64,000 nucleotides of DNA from Xanthomonas maliensis (GTDB lineage Bacteria > Pseudomonadota > Gammaproteobacteria > Xanthomonadales > Xanthomonadaceae), in assembly GCF_009192945.1 (NCBI RefSeq), contig NZ_NSET01000019.1, positions 62,001-126,000 of the forward strand, written 5' to 3'. Made by a program: the position numbers and the translations under genes. The notes beneath the pieces were generated by a model. The model was given only the letters and a program-made list of their open reading frames with translations. It was not told the origin of the DNA and searched no databases. Below are positions 1 through 11,448 of this stretch, piece after piece; the stretch's first letter is position 1; every line of letters starts with the position of its first letter.

Positions 1-13
1 GACGAAGTTCCAT
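1..13 (-). CDS. holA: Possible first codons of DNA polymerase III delta subunit (partial)
   Basis: The complement of the first 13 bases starts with ATG and reads M-E-L-R before leaving the window. It begins 10 nt downstream of the lptE stop. In gammaproteobacteria the clamp-loader delta subunit gene holA normally follows leuS-lptE, and delta proteins often begin with a similar MxL stretch. This is an inference from gene order and four codons, with no clear ribosome binding site, so it stays tentative. Confidence 0.4.
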
Positions 14-23
14 CGCAGGCCGA

Positions 24-692
24 CTAGTTGCCGCTGGCCGGAGGCGTGCTGGCCGGCGGCTGGGTTTGCGGCGCCGTCGCTGGCGTTGCCGGCGTTGTTG
101 CCGGGGTCGCCGACGACGGCTGGGCCTGCGGCGTGGTGGATGACGCCGGCGCGGCACCGCCCTCCAGCGATTGACCGCGCCGCAGGCGTGCGCGCACCAC
201 GCTGTCGATACGCCGCAGGATCGATGCCGACATGTCCTTGCGCAATTCGTCGGCGAGGATTTCCCGCTCGGTGGCAGTACCGGTGGCGTCGACCGGCGGC
301 GACACGTAGTCGCGCGACAGTTCGATCACCTGCTGCGGTACCAGCACCGATCCATCGGCCGCGGTCACGGTGAAGATCGCCGCATAGCGCAGGCTGTATT
401 CCTGCGCACGGCCCTGGCTGTCGATGGCGATCGGCAGGTCGCCCCAGCGCTCTGACAGCACCTGCACCTGCGCGAAGCCGGTTTTGGCATCGTCGGCTGC
501 CAGGGTGGCGCCGGACGCCTTCAGCCCGCGCCGCAACAGCTTGGTCAATTCGCTGTACTGCACCGCCGATTGCACCTTGACCGCAGGCGTATCGGGCGGC
601 AAGGCCAAGGAACTGCGCAGATGGAAGCCGCAGGCAGTGAGACTCGAGGCAAGCACGAGGGCGGCGGCGAAGGCAGTCGGAAATCGGATCAT
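24..692 (-). CDS. lptE: LPS-assembly lipoprotein LptE
   Basis: 222-residue lipoprotein that plugs the LptD barrel and helps insert lipopolysaccharide into the outer leaflet of the outer membrane. The start chosen gives a signal peptide and lipobox (LTAC, lipidated Cys21) followed by GFHLR, the usual LptE N-terminus. The open frame extends far upstream, but that part is antisense to leuS and not coding. The middle matches the LptE core (SRWGDLP, QEYSLRY, LVPQQVIELSRDYV, EREILADELRKDM). The last 40 or so residues are a low-complexity Pro/Ala/Thr/Gln tail, longer than in E. coli and typical of xanthomonads. It lies downstream of leuS on the same strand, 239 nt apart, and probably ahead of holA. 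Confidence 0.93.
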   Translation of the reverse strand: MIRFPTAFAAALVLASSLTACGFHLRSSLALPPDTPAVKVQSAVQYSELTKLLRRGLKASGATLAADDAKTGFAQVQVLSERWGDLPIAIDSQGRAQEYSLRYAAIFTVTAADGSVLVPQQVIELSRDYVSPPVDATGTATEREILADELRKDMSASILRRIDSVVRARLRRGQSLEGGAAPASSTTPQAQPSSATPATTPATPATAPQTQPPASTPPASGN

Positions 693-931
693 GGGTACAG
701 TCTGGAGGACCGCCCCGGCGGCGGCAACAGGGGCGCTAGCCTGCCCGAGCCGGCGTGAACGGGGCTTGAGAAGGCGCCGCCACACAGCGTGGCGCCAAGG
801 AATGAAGAACGCGTCGCCGCGTGCCAGTGGAGTGACCGTCGGGAACAACCGCAACCGCCTGCCCTCCGCGTGGTCCAGGCCGATCCGGCAAAGCGAGCGG
901 ACCGACCTTGCGCACGCTGGCCAGGCAGCCC
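693..931. other. leuS-lptE intergenic region
   Basis: 239 nt without a convincing gene. It contains an imperfect GC-rich inverted repeat around 773-796 (GGCGCC and CAC arms against GTGGCGCC) that could form a hairpin downstream of leuS. There is no following T-run in the direction of leuS transcription, so a terminator is possible but not shown. Confidence 0.35.
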
Positions 932-4253
<3,322 letters not shown>

Positions 4254-4396
4254 TGCCTTGCTCCGGTTGGCCGCGCGCCGCGCCGCCGTGACGGCGTATT
4301 GTCCGGCCCTCCGCTGGATGCGTGAACCCCCTCGCCTTGTATGCGCGGTGTTTGACACCATTACGGTCCACTGTTGCCGCCATTCCCTGGAAGCCC

Positions 4397-5254
4397 ATGT
4401 CCGACACGCCGCACGTATTCGACGCCACCACCGCGACCTTCGAGAGCGAGGTCCTGCAAAAATCGCTGACCACGCCGGTGTTGGTGGATTTCTGGGCCAC
4501 TTGGTGCGGGCCCTGCAAGACGCTGACGCCGATCCTGGAGAAGCTGGCCGGCGAGTACCACGGTGCGTTCACCCTGGCCAAGGTCGATGTCGACAAGGAG
4601 CAGCAGATCGCCGCCGCCTTCCAGATCCGCTCGGTGCCCACGGTCTTCCTGGTCAAGGGCGGCGAACTGGTCGACGGCTTCCCCGGCGCGATGCCCGAGG
4701 GCCAGGTGCGCGAATTTCTGGCGCAGCACGGCGTGGTGCCGGCCGAGCCGCAGCTAGCCGAAGAGGTGCCGGTGGTTGCGCTGGATCCGCAGGCCCAGGT
4801 TGCCGCACTGCGCGACGCCATTGCCGCCGCGCCCGACAAGGACGAGCTCAAGCTGGATCTGGCGCTGGCCCTGCTCAAGACCGGCCAAACCGAAGAAGCC
4901 GAGGGCCTGATCGACGGCTTGCCGGCCAATCTGGCCACCGACGACCGTGCAGTTCGCGCCAAGGCCCGGCTGGGCTTTGCCAACGTGCTCAAGGACGCGC
5001 CGGATGCAGCGACACTGCAGGCCAGCGTGGATGCCAATGGCGGCGATCTGCGGGCACGTCATCTGTTGGGCGTACGCCATCTGCTGGACGGCCATGACGA
5101 GGCGGCATTGGAGCAGTTCCTGGACATGCTGCGTCGGGACCGTGGTTTCGACGACAACCTGCCGCGCCGCAGCCTGATCGATGCCTTCCGGGTCATCGAG
5201 GACGAGGACCTGGTCGGCCGTTACCGTCGCAAGATGTCCGCCCTGCTGTTTTGA
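4397..5254 (+). CDS. cnoX: Thioredoxin-TPR co-chaperone, CnoX/YbbN family
   Basis: 285 residues. Residues 1-110 form a thioredoxin fold with an intact WCGPC active site (Cys37 and Cys40) and the cis-proline loop RSVPT. Residues about 125-285 are helical TPR-like repeats typical of YbbN/CnoX. In E. coli CnoX is a holdase that hands clients to GroEL and DnaK and has lost redox activity (SQHC). In alphaproteobacterial CnoX the CGPC motif is active, so this protein is predicted to combine chaperone and disulfide-reducing functions in the cytoplasm. Start: MSDTPHVF. The in-frame sequence upstream has no thioredoxin character and overlaps the likely promoter region. Monocistronic or followed by the DUF4442 gene. 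Confidence 0.9.
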   Translation: MSDTPHVFDATTATFESEVLQKSLTTPVLVDFWATWCGPCKTLTPILEKLAGEYHGAFTLAKVDVDKEQQIAAAFQIRSVPTVFLVKGGELVDGFPGAMPEGQVREFLAQHGVVPAEPQLAEEVPVVALDPQAQVAALRDAIAAAPDKDELKLDLALALLKTGQTEEAEGLIDGLPANLATDDRAVRAKARLGFANVLKDAPDAATLQASVDANGGDLRARHLLGVRHLLDGHDEAALEQFLDMLRRDRGFDDNLPRRSLIDAFRVIEDEDLVGRYRRKMSALLF

Positions 5255-5339
5255 GTCGCCCCGGCGGACGCGCGTCGCGCACGTCCGCCACCGCCACCGC
5301 GCCGGTAGGCTTCTACGCGCAGCGCCGGCTCCTCCATAC

Positions 5340-5356
5340 GCATACGGATGGTATGC
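5340..5356. promoter_or_regulatory. Inverted repeat upstream of the DUF4442 gene
   Basis: Perfect 6-bp inverted repeat GCATAC-N5-GTATGC, 28 nt upstream of the DUF4442 start codon and 85 nt after the thioredoxin stop. It could be an operator or a short hairpin. There is no T-run, so an intrinsic terminator is unlikely. Confidence 0.3.
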
Positions 5357-5384
5357 TCGGCGCGGTTTCGCCCTGGTCCTGTGT

Positions 5385-5834
5385 ATGCGCGCCTCTCTGT
5401 TCAAAGCCGGCCTCAACCTGTGGCCGCCGTTCCTGTTCACCGGCATTCACGTCGTCGCGCTGGCAGACGACTATCGCCATGCGCGGGTCGAACTGCGGCT
5501 ACGGCCGTGGAATCGCAACTATGTGGGCACGCACTTCGGCGGCAGCCTGTTCGCCATGACCGACCCCTTCTGGATGTTGCTGACGATGCACACGCTGGGG
5601 CGCGACTACTACGTGTGGGACAAGGCCGGCAGCATCGACTTCGTCAAACCGGGACGTGGGACCGTGAGTGCCGACTTCGCGCTCGACGATGCGGTCGTGG
5701 CGACCATGCGCGCCGCCACTGCTGGCGGGGAGAAATACCTGCATTGGTTCGAAAATACGGTCTGCAACCGCGACGGCGACGTGGTCGCGCACGTCCGCAA
5801 GCAACTCTACGTCAAACGCAAACCGGCACGTTGA
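5385..5834 (+). CDS. DUF4442 hotdog-fold thioesterase-like protein
   Basis: 149 residues. The sequence carries the hallmarks of DUF4442 (PaaI/YiiD-like hotdog fold): an N-terminal FxxGLNLWPPF, the LRLRPWNRNYVGTHFGGSLFAMTDP block (conserved N-x-x-G-T-x-F-G-G), and a YVWDKAGSIDFVKPGRG strand pair. Hotdog proteins of this group are predicted acyl-CoA or acyl-carrier thioesterases, but no substrate is known and the usual catalytic acid of PaaI enzymes cannot be assigned with confidence. Start MRASLF is the first Met that gives the family N-terminus. Adjacent to the CnoX gene with a 130-nt gap, so not necessarily co-transcribed. Confidence 0.8.
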   Translation: MRASLFKAGLNLWPPFLFTGIHVVALADDYRHARVELRLRPWNRNYVGTHFGGSLFAMTDPFWMLLTMHTLGRDYYVWDKAGSIDFVKPGRGTVSADFALDDAVVATMRAATAGGEKYLHWFENTVCNRDGDVVAHVRKQLYVKRKPAR

Positions 5835-6063
5835 GCACGCTGGCAGCGATCGCTGCCGCGTCACGGATGCAACGATGGCTGTGCCGGCATCGTTCATCGC
5901 TGTCGCGCCGCTGGCGACTGCCGCCTGGACGCGCCTACACGGCCTGCAGAGCAGGCAGATGTGAGCGGCATGTGTGCAACGCGGCCGGCAAGTGCGCGAC
6001 GCTCACGGCCTGCTCGCTGGCGCATGCGGACCCTGGGTTCTCCCAACCCACATGGATGCCTGC

Positions 6064-6306
6064 ATGAAAGCGATCAACATCATCACTCTGGTGCTCCTCA
6101 TCGTCGGCGGCTTGAACTGGGGGCTGGTCGGCCTGTTTCAGTTCGATCTGGTCGCCGCATTGTTCGGTGGACAGGAGGCGTTGCTGTCGCGCGTGGTCTA
6201 CACGCTGGTGGGCATCTCCGCGCTGTGGCAACTGGTGCCGCTGTTCCGCAACAATCACGACACTGGCGCGCGCCACCACGCCAGCCCACATGTCCGCAAC
6301 CCGTAA
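6064..6306 (+). CDS. Small DUF378 membrane protein
   Basis: 80 residues with two predicted membrane spans. The N-terminus [20 protein letters not shown] followed by [16 protein letters not shown] and a second helix ([15 protein letters not shown]) is the characteristic DUF378 (YuzA) pattern, including the invariant GGLNWGLVG. Its function is unknown. The C-terminal 15 residues are polar and His-rich. An in-frame Met four codons upstream (6052) is possible, but family members start at MKAI. No close operon partner. Confidence 0.82.
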   Translation: MKAINIITLVLLIVGGLNWGLVGLFQFDLVAALFGGQEALLSRVVYTLVGISALWQLVPLFRNNHDTGARHHASPHVRNP

Positions 6307-6440
6307 GCTGGCCTTGCGGCACCACACGACCAAGCAGACGACGTCGGCGCACCACGCCGGCGTCGCCGTTTGCGCGCACGCGCTTTGCGTCCTCGGCGGC
6401 ATTGGTCAAGAATCGACCTTCCTCACCGCCGGTCGCCTCC

Positions 6441-7346
6441 ATGCCGCTCCGCATCGCATTGTCTGCCTGCTTGCTCGCCCTGGTGCTCCCCGCCGCCGCA
6501 CAGGCGGCCTATCGCAGCCCACAGCAGATTCTCGACGCCTCGCCCGCCAGCGCCTGGCGCGTGCTCGATCCCGATCGCACGCTGTATCTGGAACTGGATA
6601 GCGGGCGGGTCATCATCGAGTTGGCGCCGCAGTTCGCGCCCGCCCACGTGGCCAACATCCGCACGCTGGCGCACGAGCGCTTCTGGGACGGTTTGAGCAT
6701 CTACCGCTCGCAGGACAATTTCGTCGTGCAGTTCGGCGACCCAGATGGTGAGACACCGGACAAGGCCAAGTCGCTGGGTTCGGCCAAGACCCATCTTCCC
6801 GCCGAATTCGAGCGCAGCTCCCAGGGCCTGGATTTCCAGCGCCTGCCCGACAGCGATGGCTGGGCGCCTCAGGTGGGCTTTGTCGATGGGTTCCCGGTGG
6901 GCCGCGATGGAGCGAACGGCAAGACCTGGCTGGCGCATTGCTATGGCACCCTGGGCGCGGGCCGCAACAATGACGAAGACAGCAGCATCGGTGCCGAGCT
7001 ATACGTGGTCACCGGCCAGTCGCCGCGTCAGCTGGACCGCAACATCACCGTGGTCGGGCGCGTGGTGAAAGGCATGGAGCTGCTGAGCGTGATTCCGCGC
7101 GGCCCCGATCCGATGGGCTTCTACCAGGACCCAGCGCAGCGCACGCCGATCCGCGCGATCCGCCTGGCCAGCGAGCTACCGCCACCCGAGCGCACCCCGC
7201 TGCAACTCCTGCGGACCGACAGCGAGACCTTCCGCGAAGTGGCCGAAGCCCGTCGCAACCGCAAGGACGATTTCTACAAGCGCCCGGCCGGCCATATCGA
7301 CCTGTGCAACGTCCCGCTGCCGGTGCGCACGCCGCCGGCTTCCTGA
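6441..7346 (+). CDS. Periplasmic cyclophilin-type peptidyl-prolyl isomerase
   Basis: 301 residues. A signal peptide covers residues 1-22 (cleavage near AQAAY). The cyclophilin domain spans roughly 45-245: [45 protein letters not shown] (the F/Q core of cyclophilins), and later [31 protein letters not shown] long insertion between these blocks and a C-terminal extension of about 50 residues ending in a [10 protein letters not shown] stretch are typical of the large xanthomonad exported PPIases. It should catalyse prolyl cis-trans isomerisation during folding of envelope proteins. It converges with the DMT exporter, whose stop lies 5 nt beyond this one. Confidence 0.9.
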   Translation: MPLRIALSACLLALVLPAAAQAAYRSPQQILDASPASAWRVLDPDRTLYLELDSGRVIIELAPQFAPAHVANIRTLAHERFWDGLSIYRSQDNFVVQFGDPDGETPDKAKSLGSAKTHLPAEFERSSQGLDFQRLPDSDGWAPQVGFVDGFPVGRDGANGKTWLAHCYGTLGAGRNNDEDSSIGAELYVVTGQSPRQLDRNITVVGRVVKGMELLSVIPRGPDPMGFYQDPAQRTPIRAIRLASELPPPERTPLQLLRTDSETFREVAEARRNRKDDFYKRPAGHIDLCNVPLPVRTPPAS

Positions 7347-7351
7347 GTGAC

Positions 7352-8239
7352 TCAACGCGCGCGCTGGCTGAAGGCGACGCTGCCCAGGATCAACATGCCT
7401 GCCAGCAACATGCTCCAGGTCAAGGACTCGCCGAGCAGGGCCCAGGCCAGCAAGGCGCCGAACACCGGGACCAGATAGGTCACGGTGGATGCACGCGCCG
7501 GGCCAATGCGTTGGATCAGGCGGTAATACATCAGGAACGCCAGCCCGGTGCAGACGACACCCAGGGCTGCCGCGCTCGCCCAGGCCGCCGCCGGTACAGG
7601 GTTCGCCGGCCACTGCCAACAGGCCAGCGGTGCCAGCAGCACTGCGCTGCAACCCAGCGTGGCCGCCGCCGACGCCGCTGGCGGCAAGTCGCCCATCTGG
7701 CGTTTGACCAGGTTGTAGCCGACGCCATAGAGCAGCGACGCGGTTGCGCCGGCCAATGCCGCCGGCCCAACGCTCAGCCCGGCCGACTTGCCGGTGGCCA
7801 GCACCAGCACACCGACGAAGCCGACCAGCAGTGCCAGCGTGCGGCGCGTACCGATCCGCTCGCCGAAACAGACGAAGGCGACCAGCGCAGTGAACAGCAC
7901 CGTCATCGCGTTGCAGATCGCACCGATCGCCGCCGGCGCGTGTTGCGCCCCCCAGGCGAACAACAGGAACGGCAGTGCCGAGTTAAGCGCGCCGATCAAG
8001 GCCAGGGTCGGCCAACGCCGCGCAGGAAAGCGCGCCCGCGCCAGCCACAGGAACGGCAGCAGCACCAACGTGCCCAGTGCCAGGCGGATCTCCACCAATG
8101 CCACTGCGCCGAACTGCGGCGCCGCCACCCGCATGAACAGGAACGAGCATCCCCACACCATGCCGAGGAAACCGAGCTCGAGCGGCGTGCGCCAATCGCG
8201 GGTCGCCGCTGGCAGTTGCGCCTCCGGTTGCGCGCTCAT
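7352..8239 (-). CDS. EamA-family (DMT) transporter
   Basis: 295 residues with ten hydrophobic segments arranged as two EamA repeats (about 20-145 and 160-290); the second repeat ends in PVFGALLAWALLGESLTW, a standard EamA motif. Inner-membrane drug/metabolite exporter, substrate unknown. Start set at MSAQPEAQ; another Met two codons upstream is also possible. It is divergent from a LysR-type regulator 170 nt away, which is the usual arrangement for a regulator controlling an exporter, and converges with the cyclophilin gene. Confidence 0.88.
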   Translation of the reverse strand: MSAQPEAQLPAATRDWRTPLELGFLGMVWGCSFLFMRVAAPQFGAVALVEIRLALGTLVLLPFLWLARARFPARRWPTLALIGALNSALPFLLFAWGAQHAPAAIGAICNAMTVLFTALVAFVCFGERIGTRRTLALLVGFVGVLVLATGKSAGLSVGPAALAGATASLLYGVGYNLVKRQMGDLPPAASAAATLGCSAVLLAPLACWQWPANPVPAAAWASAAALGVVCTGLAFLMYYRLIQRIGPARASTVTYLVPVFGALLAWALLGESLTWSMLLAGMLILGSVAFSQRAR

Positions 8240-8380
8240 GCGCATCCTCGTGGCTGATCGCGCAGCGGCTGGCAACAAAGGCATCCAAGGAGAGCAGCGC
8301 AGGCGTGCATGACGCGACCGAGGCGAGAAGAGGGACAAAGCATCGGCGCTGAACGCAACGCCGACAAGCGCGTAGTATCG

Positions 8381-8402
8381 GAGTGAGCCACAAATCTCAC
8401 TC
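8381..8402. promoter_or_regulatory. Inverted repeat in the LysR 5' leader
   Basis: Perfect 7-bp inverted repeat GAGTGAG-N8-CTCACTC ending 7 nt before the LysR-type regulator start codon and 142 nt upstream of the divergent exporter start. It occupies the place of the Shine-Dalgarno sequence, so protein binding or hairpin formation there could limit synthesis of the regulator. It does not fit the T-N11-A spacing of a classical LysR box. Confidence 0.4.
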
Positions 8403-8409
8403 ATGCCTG

Positions 8410-9384
8410 ATGAATCTGCGTCCGACCCTGTTGCCGGCGCTGGGGGTGTTCGCCGCCGCCGCGCGCCACCAGAACTTCGCCCATGCGGCCGCCGAGCTGC
8501 ACCTGACCGCCAGCGCGGTCAGTCACCACGTGCGCAAGCTGGAAGCTCTGCTCGGCGCACCGTTGTTTCAGCGCCAGGCGCGCGGGGTCAAGCTCACCGC
8601 CGAAGGGCGCCAACTGGCCGATGCCGCCAGCGCCGCGCTGGCCGACATCGCTGCGGTCGCCGGCAACCTGCATCCGCGCGAAGATGCGATTCCGCTGCGG
8701 GTGACCACGCTGCGCTCGCTGTCCTATTGCTGGCTGCTGCCGCGCCTGCCGCGTTTTTGCCAGGCGCATCCGCATATCCGCCTGGACCTGCAGTCGGATG
8801 CGGCGTTCTCGCGATTCGAGGAAGGCGGCCCGGACCTGGGCATTCGCTATGGCCAAGGTGGCTGGCCCGGACTGACCGCGCATCACCTGATGGACGACGA
8901 ATTGTTTCCGGTGGCGTCGCCTTCGCTGGTGGAGGTCGCCACCCTGCGCACACCGGCGCAGATCGCCCGGCTGCCGTTGCTGGCGGACATGTCGCCGCAG
9001 GGCTGGCGCGATTGGTTCCGCGCCGCACAGGTGCGTGGCCTTGTCCTGCCGCCAATGCATACCTTCAACGACAGTACCGATGCGATGCGCGCGGCCGTTT
9101 ACGGACTGGGGGCCGTGCTCGCCCGCACCCACATCGCGCAGCCTTATCTGCAGCGCTACGAGCTGGTGCGCCTGCCCGGCCCGGTGCTGAAGGCGCGCTA
9201 CGCCTATTACATCGTGCACCCCAGCCATCGCGTGCTCAGCCCGGCAGCGTCCTTGTTCATCGACTGGCTCAAGCGCGAGGCACTGGACCCGCGCACACCA
9301 ATGCCGGCATTGCCCGCCGAGTTGCGGGCCCTGCCCAGCGATGCGGCACGCCCGCTGCGGCCACCACGCCGAGCGCGGACATGA
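8410..9384 (+). CDS. LysR-type transcriptional regulator (GcvA-like)
   Basis: 324 residues. N-terminal winged helix-turn-helix at about 5-65 (ALGVFAAAARHQNFAHAAAELHLTASAVSHHVRKLE), of the GcvA-like subgroup, then a periplasmic-binding-protein-like effector domain (about 92-295). The C-terminal 30 residues are Pro/Arg-rich and probably disordered. Start MNLRPTLLP places the HTH in the usual position; an upstream Met at 8383 would lie inside the inverted repeat. The likely target is the divergent EamA exporter and its own promoter. Confidence 0.9.
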   Translation: MNLRPTLLPALGVFAAAARHQNFAHAAAELHLTASAVSHHVRKLEALLGAPLFQRQARGVKLTAEGRQLADAASAALADIAAVAGNLHPREDAIPLRVTTLRSLSYCWLLPRLPRFCQAHPHIRLDLQSDAAFSRFEEGGPDLGIRYGQGGWPGLTAHHLMDDELFPVASPSLVEVATLRTPAQIARLPLLADMSPQGWRDWFRAAQVRGLVLPPMHTFNDSTDAMRAAVYGLGAVLARTHIAQPYLQRYELVRLPGPVLKARYAYYIVHPSHRVLSPAASLFIDWLKREALDPRTPMPALPAELRALPSDAARPLRPPRRART

Positions 9385-9560
9385 CCGCGCCGCACGGATC
9401 ACCAGCCCGAGGTCTGTCTGCCTGCCGGGCGATGACAGGGTTCGACGTCCCCCGCCAATCCATTTCCGCAGCGGCTTGCGCAGCACGGACGTGGGAGCGC
9501 ACACGGCATTGCCGTGGCGTGCCGCTAACCGACCCGCGATCATGCAGAAGCACGCAGTGC

Positions 9561-9590
9561 TTGACACCCGATCCACTGCAGGTCATTAAT
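9561..9590 (+). promoter_or_regulatory. Predicted promoter of the ArsR/SdpR-type repressor operon
   Basis: A perfect -35 hexamer TTGACA (9561-9566) is followed after 18 nt by ATTAAT (9585-9590), a 4/6 match to TATAAT. The -10 element overlaps the first copy of the duplicated palindrome. Transcription would start near 9597, giving a leader of only about 20 nt made of operator sequence. Confidence 0.55.
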
Positions 9591-9614
9591 TAGCTAATTC
9601 GTTAATTAGCTAAT
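9586..9614. promoter_or_regulatory. Duplicated palindromic operator of the SdpR-like repressor
   Basis: Two identical 13-bp units TTAATTAGCTAAT at 9586-9598 and 9602-9614, each containing the 10-bp palindrome ATTAGCTAAT, with a 16-bp repeat period. The AT-rich block stands out in a GC-rich region, overlaps the -10 element, and ends 4 nt before the repressor start codon. It is almost certainly the autoregulatory binding site of the downstream ArsR-family protein, by analogy with the SdpR autorepressor group. Confidence 0.8.
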
Positions 9615-9618
9615 CCCC

Positions 9619-9933
9619 ATGTCCATCGATCGCATCTTCGAAGCCCTGGCCTCGCGGCCACGGCGCGAGATTCTGGCCTATCTGTCGGCGCAGGAGCTGA
9701 CTGCCGGGCAGATCGGCGAACGCTTCGCGATGAGCGCGCCGGCCATCTCGCGGCACCTGTCGGTCCTGGCCGCAGCCGGTTTGGTAAGCAGCGAGCGTCG
9801 CGGTCAGTTCGTGGTCTATCGGCTGACCCCCGACAACATGGTCAACACCCTCACCGGCTTCGCTTTCGAGGTCTGCCCGACCGCTGGGCCGCTGCAACGC
9901 GAATCGCGCAAGCTCGCCAAAAAAGTGCGCTGA
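9619..9933 (+). CDS. ArsR/SmtB-type autorepressor, SdpR-like
   Basis: 104 residues, one winged helix-turn-helix domain. IFEALASRPRREILAYLS, LTAGQIGERFAMSAPAISRHLSVLAAAGLVSSERRGQFVVYRLT is the SdpR-like pattern of the ArsR family. There is no cysteine or histidine metal site in helix 3 or 5; the only Cys lies in the C-terminal tail. It is therefore expected to respond to a protein or small-molecule signal, not a metal. The start codon directly follows the duplicated palindrome and has no Shine-Dalgarno sequence. It lies 29 nt upstream of the cupin/DUF2867 gene, which has an AAGGAG site, and forms an operon with it. Confidence 0.88.
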   Translation: MSIDRIFEALASRPRREILAYLSAQELTAGQIGERFAMSAPAISRHLSVLAAAGLVSSERRGQFVVYRLTPDNMVNTLTGFAFEVCPTAGPLQRESRKLAKKVR

Positions 9934-9962
9934 GCATCTCTTCTCGACCGCAAGGAGTTGCA

Positions 9963-11375
9963 ATGGCTTGGCAACGGATCGTCACCGAACGCAGCTTCCC
10001 CCGTGTGAGCCTACCCTCCCATAGCGGCGGCAGGCCGGTGGAAGTGGTGCTGGTCGCCCAACTCGGTGCCGGCGCCGGCGACAGCCTGATCGCCCAGGCC
10101 GGCGCCCGCCAGCAATGCCATCCGGCCCACCACGATGCGCTGGACGAGCCATCCGCACAGTTGTCGGCGCCGGATATCGCGCATGGCGATCCTGCCTCGC
10201 TGTTCTCCTTCGCGGTCGGTCCGCATGGTCATCCGTTCCACTGCCATGCCGGCCATCGCCTGTTCACCGCAGTCACCGGCAGCGCCGGCGCCCGCTTGCG
10301 TTTTTCGACTGTCTCGTCCGGGCAGTTGCAGCAGGATCCGCGCGCGTTCCTCGATGCCCTGGTGCAGGTCGACGTGCCTGGCGACAGTTTGTTCACCGTG
10401 CGCTTCGCCGGCGGCACCTGGCATCAATTCGTCCCCGCCGATGGCCATGGGCACAGCGCTTTGTTCGCCCTCTCCTGCCATCCGGACGAAACCGGCGGCG
10501 TCCTGAGCGCCGAGCAACGCGAGTTGGTCGCGCAGGGCCAGGCCACCATCGCCAGCCTGACCGAGGTGCTGCCACCGGCGGTCGAAGCGCTGCTGCAACA
10601 CGCCGACCTCCGCAGCGACGCGGTTCCAACGGTCACACTGTCGCTGGTCGACGTGCCCGACAGCCCCTGGCAGCGCGCGCGTGCGGCGATCCGCCGCCAC
10701 TGCGGTCGGGTGCGACAGCTGCTGGCCCGTCTGCCGCTGCGCGGATCGATCGCCACCCAGGTCCGGTTGCCGACGATCGAGATGTTGCCGCAGGTGCCGC
10801 CCACTGCCGTGCTGCCCGGCCATCTGCCCGGGCCGGTGCATTTCCAGGATGCCCACCGCATGCAGCTGGATCTGCGCCAGCTGCGCGCCGACACGCCGCA
10901 TGGCGTGCTGGTCGACCTGCTGCAAGCCTTTATCGCGTCGCCACCACGCGGCGTCAGCAGCCTGATGCGCCTGCGCAATGCGCTGGTCGCGCCGCTGGGC
11001 CTGCGTACCTCGCCGCTGGGCTGCCCGGTGTCCTCGTTGCTGGATCCGGCATCGCCCCAGTTGTTCGCCGGCCGCTTTCCTGTGCTCGGCCAACAGCGCG
11101 ATACCGACGGCCGTGGCGTACAGGTCGTCCTGGGTGCCGACGACAAGCATCTGCGATTCCGCAGCACGATTGGGATCCGGCGCATGGACGATCATCGCAT
11201 CGTGCTGACCGTCGCCACTCAGGTTTGCTGCCGCAACCTGTTCGGCTGGCTGTACATGGCGGCGATTCATACCACCCACCGCCGCTATGTCATGCCGCGC
11301 ATGCTGCAAGCGGCGGTGCCGCATCTCTACACGGCGGCCGCGGCGGTCCCGGTCGGACAGTGGCAACCGGCCTGA
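9963..11375 (+). CDS. Cupin-like / DUF2867 two-domain protein
   Basis: 470 residues, no signal peptide. Residues about 75-180 resemble a cupin: GHPFHCHAGHR (an H-x-H-x3-H version of motif 1) is followed by an F-A-G-G-T-W-H-Q-F strand that fits motif 2. Residues about 320-465 match DUF2867: LMRLRNALVAPLGLRTS, FPVLGQQ, VLGADDKHLRFRSTI, and a C-terminal helix ending HRRYVMPRML. Between them is a connecting region without recognised domain. DUF2867 occurs alone or fused to NAD(P)-binding domains and has no known activity. The SdpR-like repressor is the first gene of the operon; in other genomes that position is usually followed by an SdpI-type membrane protein, which is absent here. Function unknown. 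Confidence 0.72.
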   Translation: MAWQRIVTERSFPRVSLPSHSGGRPVEVVLVAQLGAGAGDSLIAQAGARQQCHPAHHDALDEPSAQLSAPDIAHGDPASLFSFAVGPHGHPFHCHAGHRLFTAVTGSAGARLRFSTVSSGQLQQDPRAFLDALVQVDVPGDSLFTVRFAGGTWHQFVPADGHGHSALFALSCHPDETGGVLSAEQRELVAQGQATIASLTEVLPPAVEALLQHADLRSDAVPTVTLSLVDVPDSPWQRARAAIRRHCGRVRQLLARLPLRGSIATQVRLPTIEMLPQVPPTAVLPGHLPGPVHFQDAHRMQLDLRQLRADTPHGVLVDLLQAFIASPPRGVSSLMRLRNALVAPLGLRTSPLGCPVSSLLDPASPQLFAGRFPVLGQQRDTDGRGVQVVLGADDKHLRFRSTIGIRRMDDHRIVLTVATQVCCRNLFGWLYMAAIHTTHRRYVMPRMLQAAVPHLYTAAAAVPVGQWQPA

Positions 11376-11448
11376 GCACCGCCATCACCTTGTCTTGTCC
11401 TGTGGCTGCCTAGGCTCTGTGGCCTGTTCACCACTGTAGGACTCCGCC

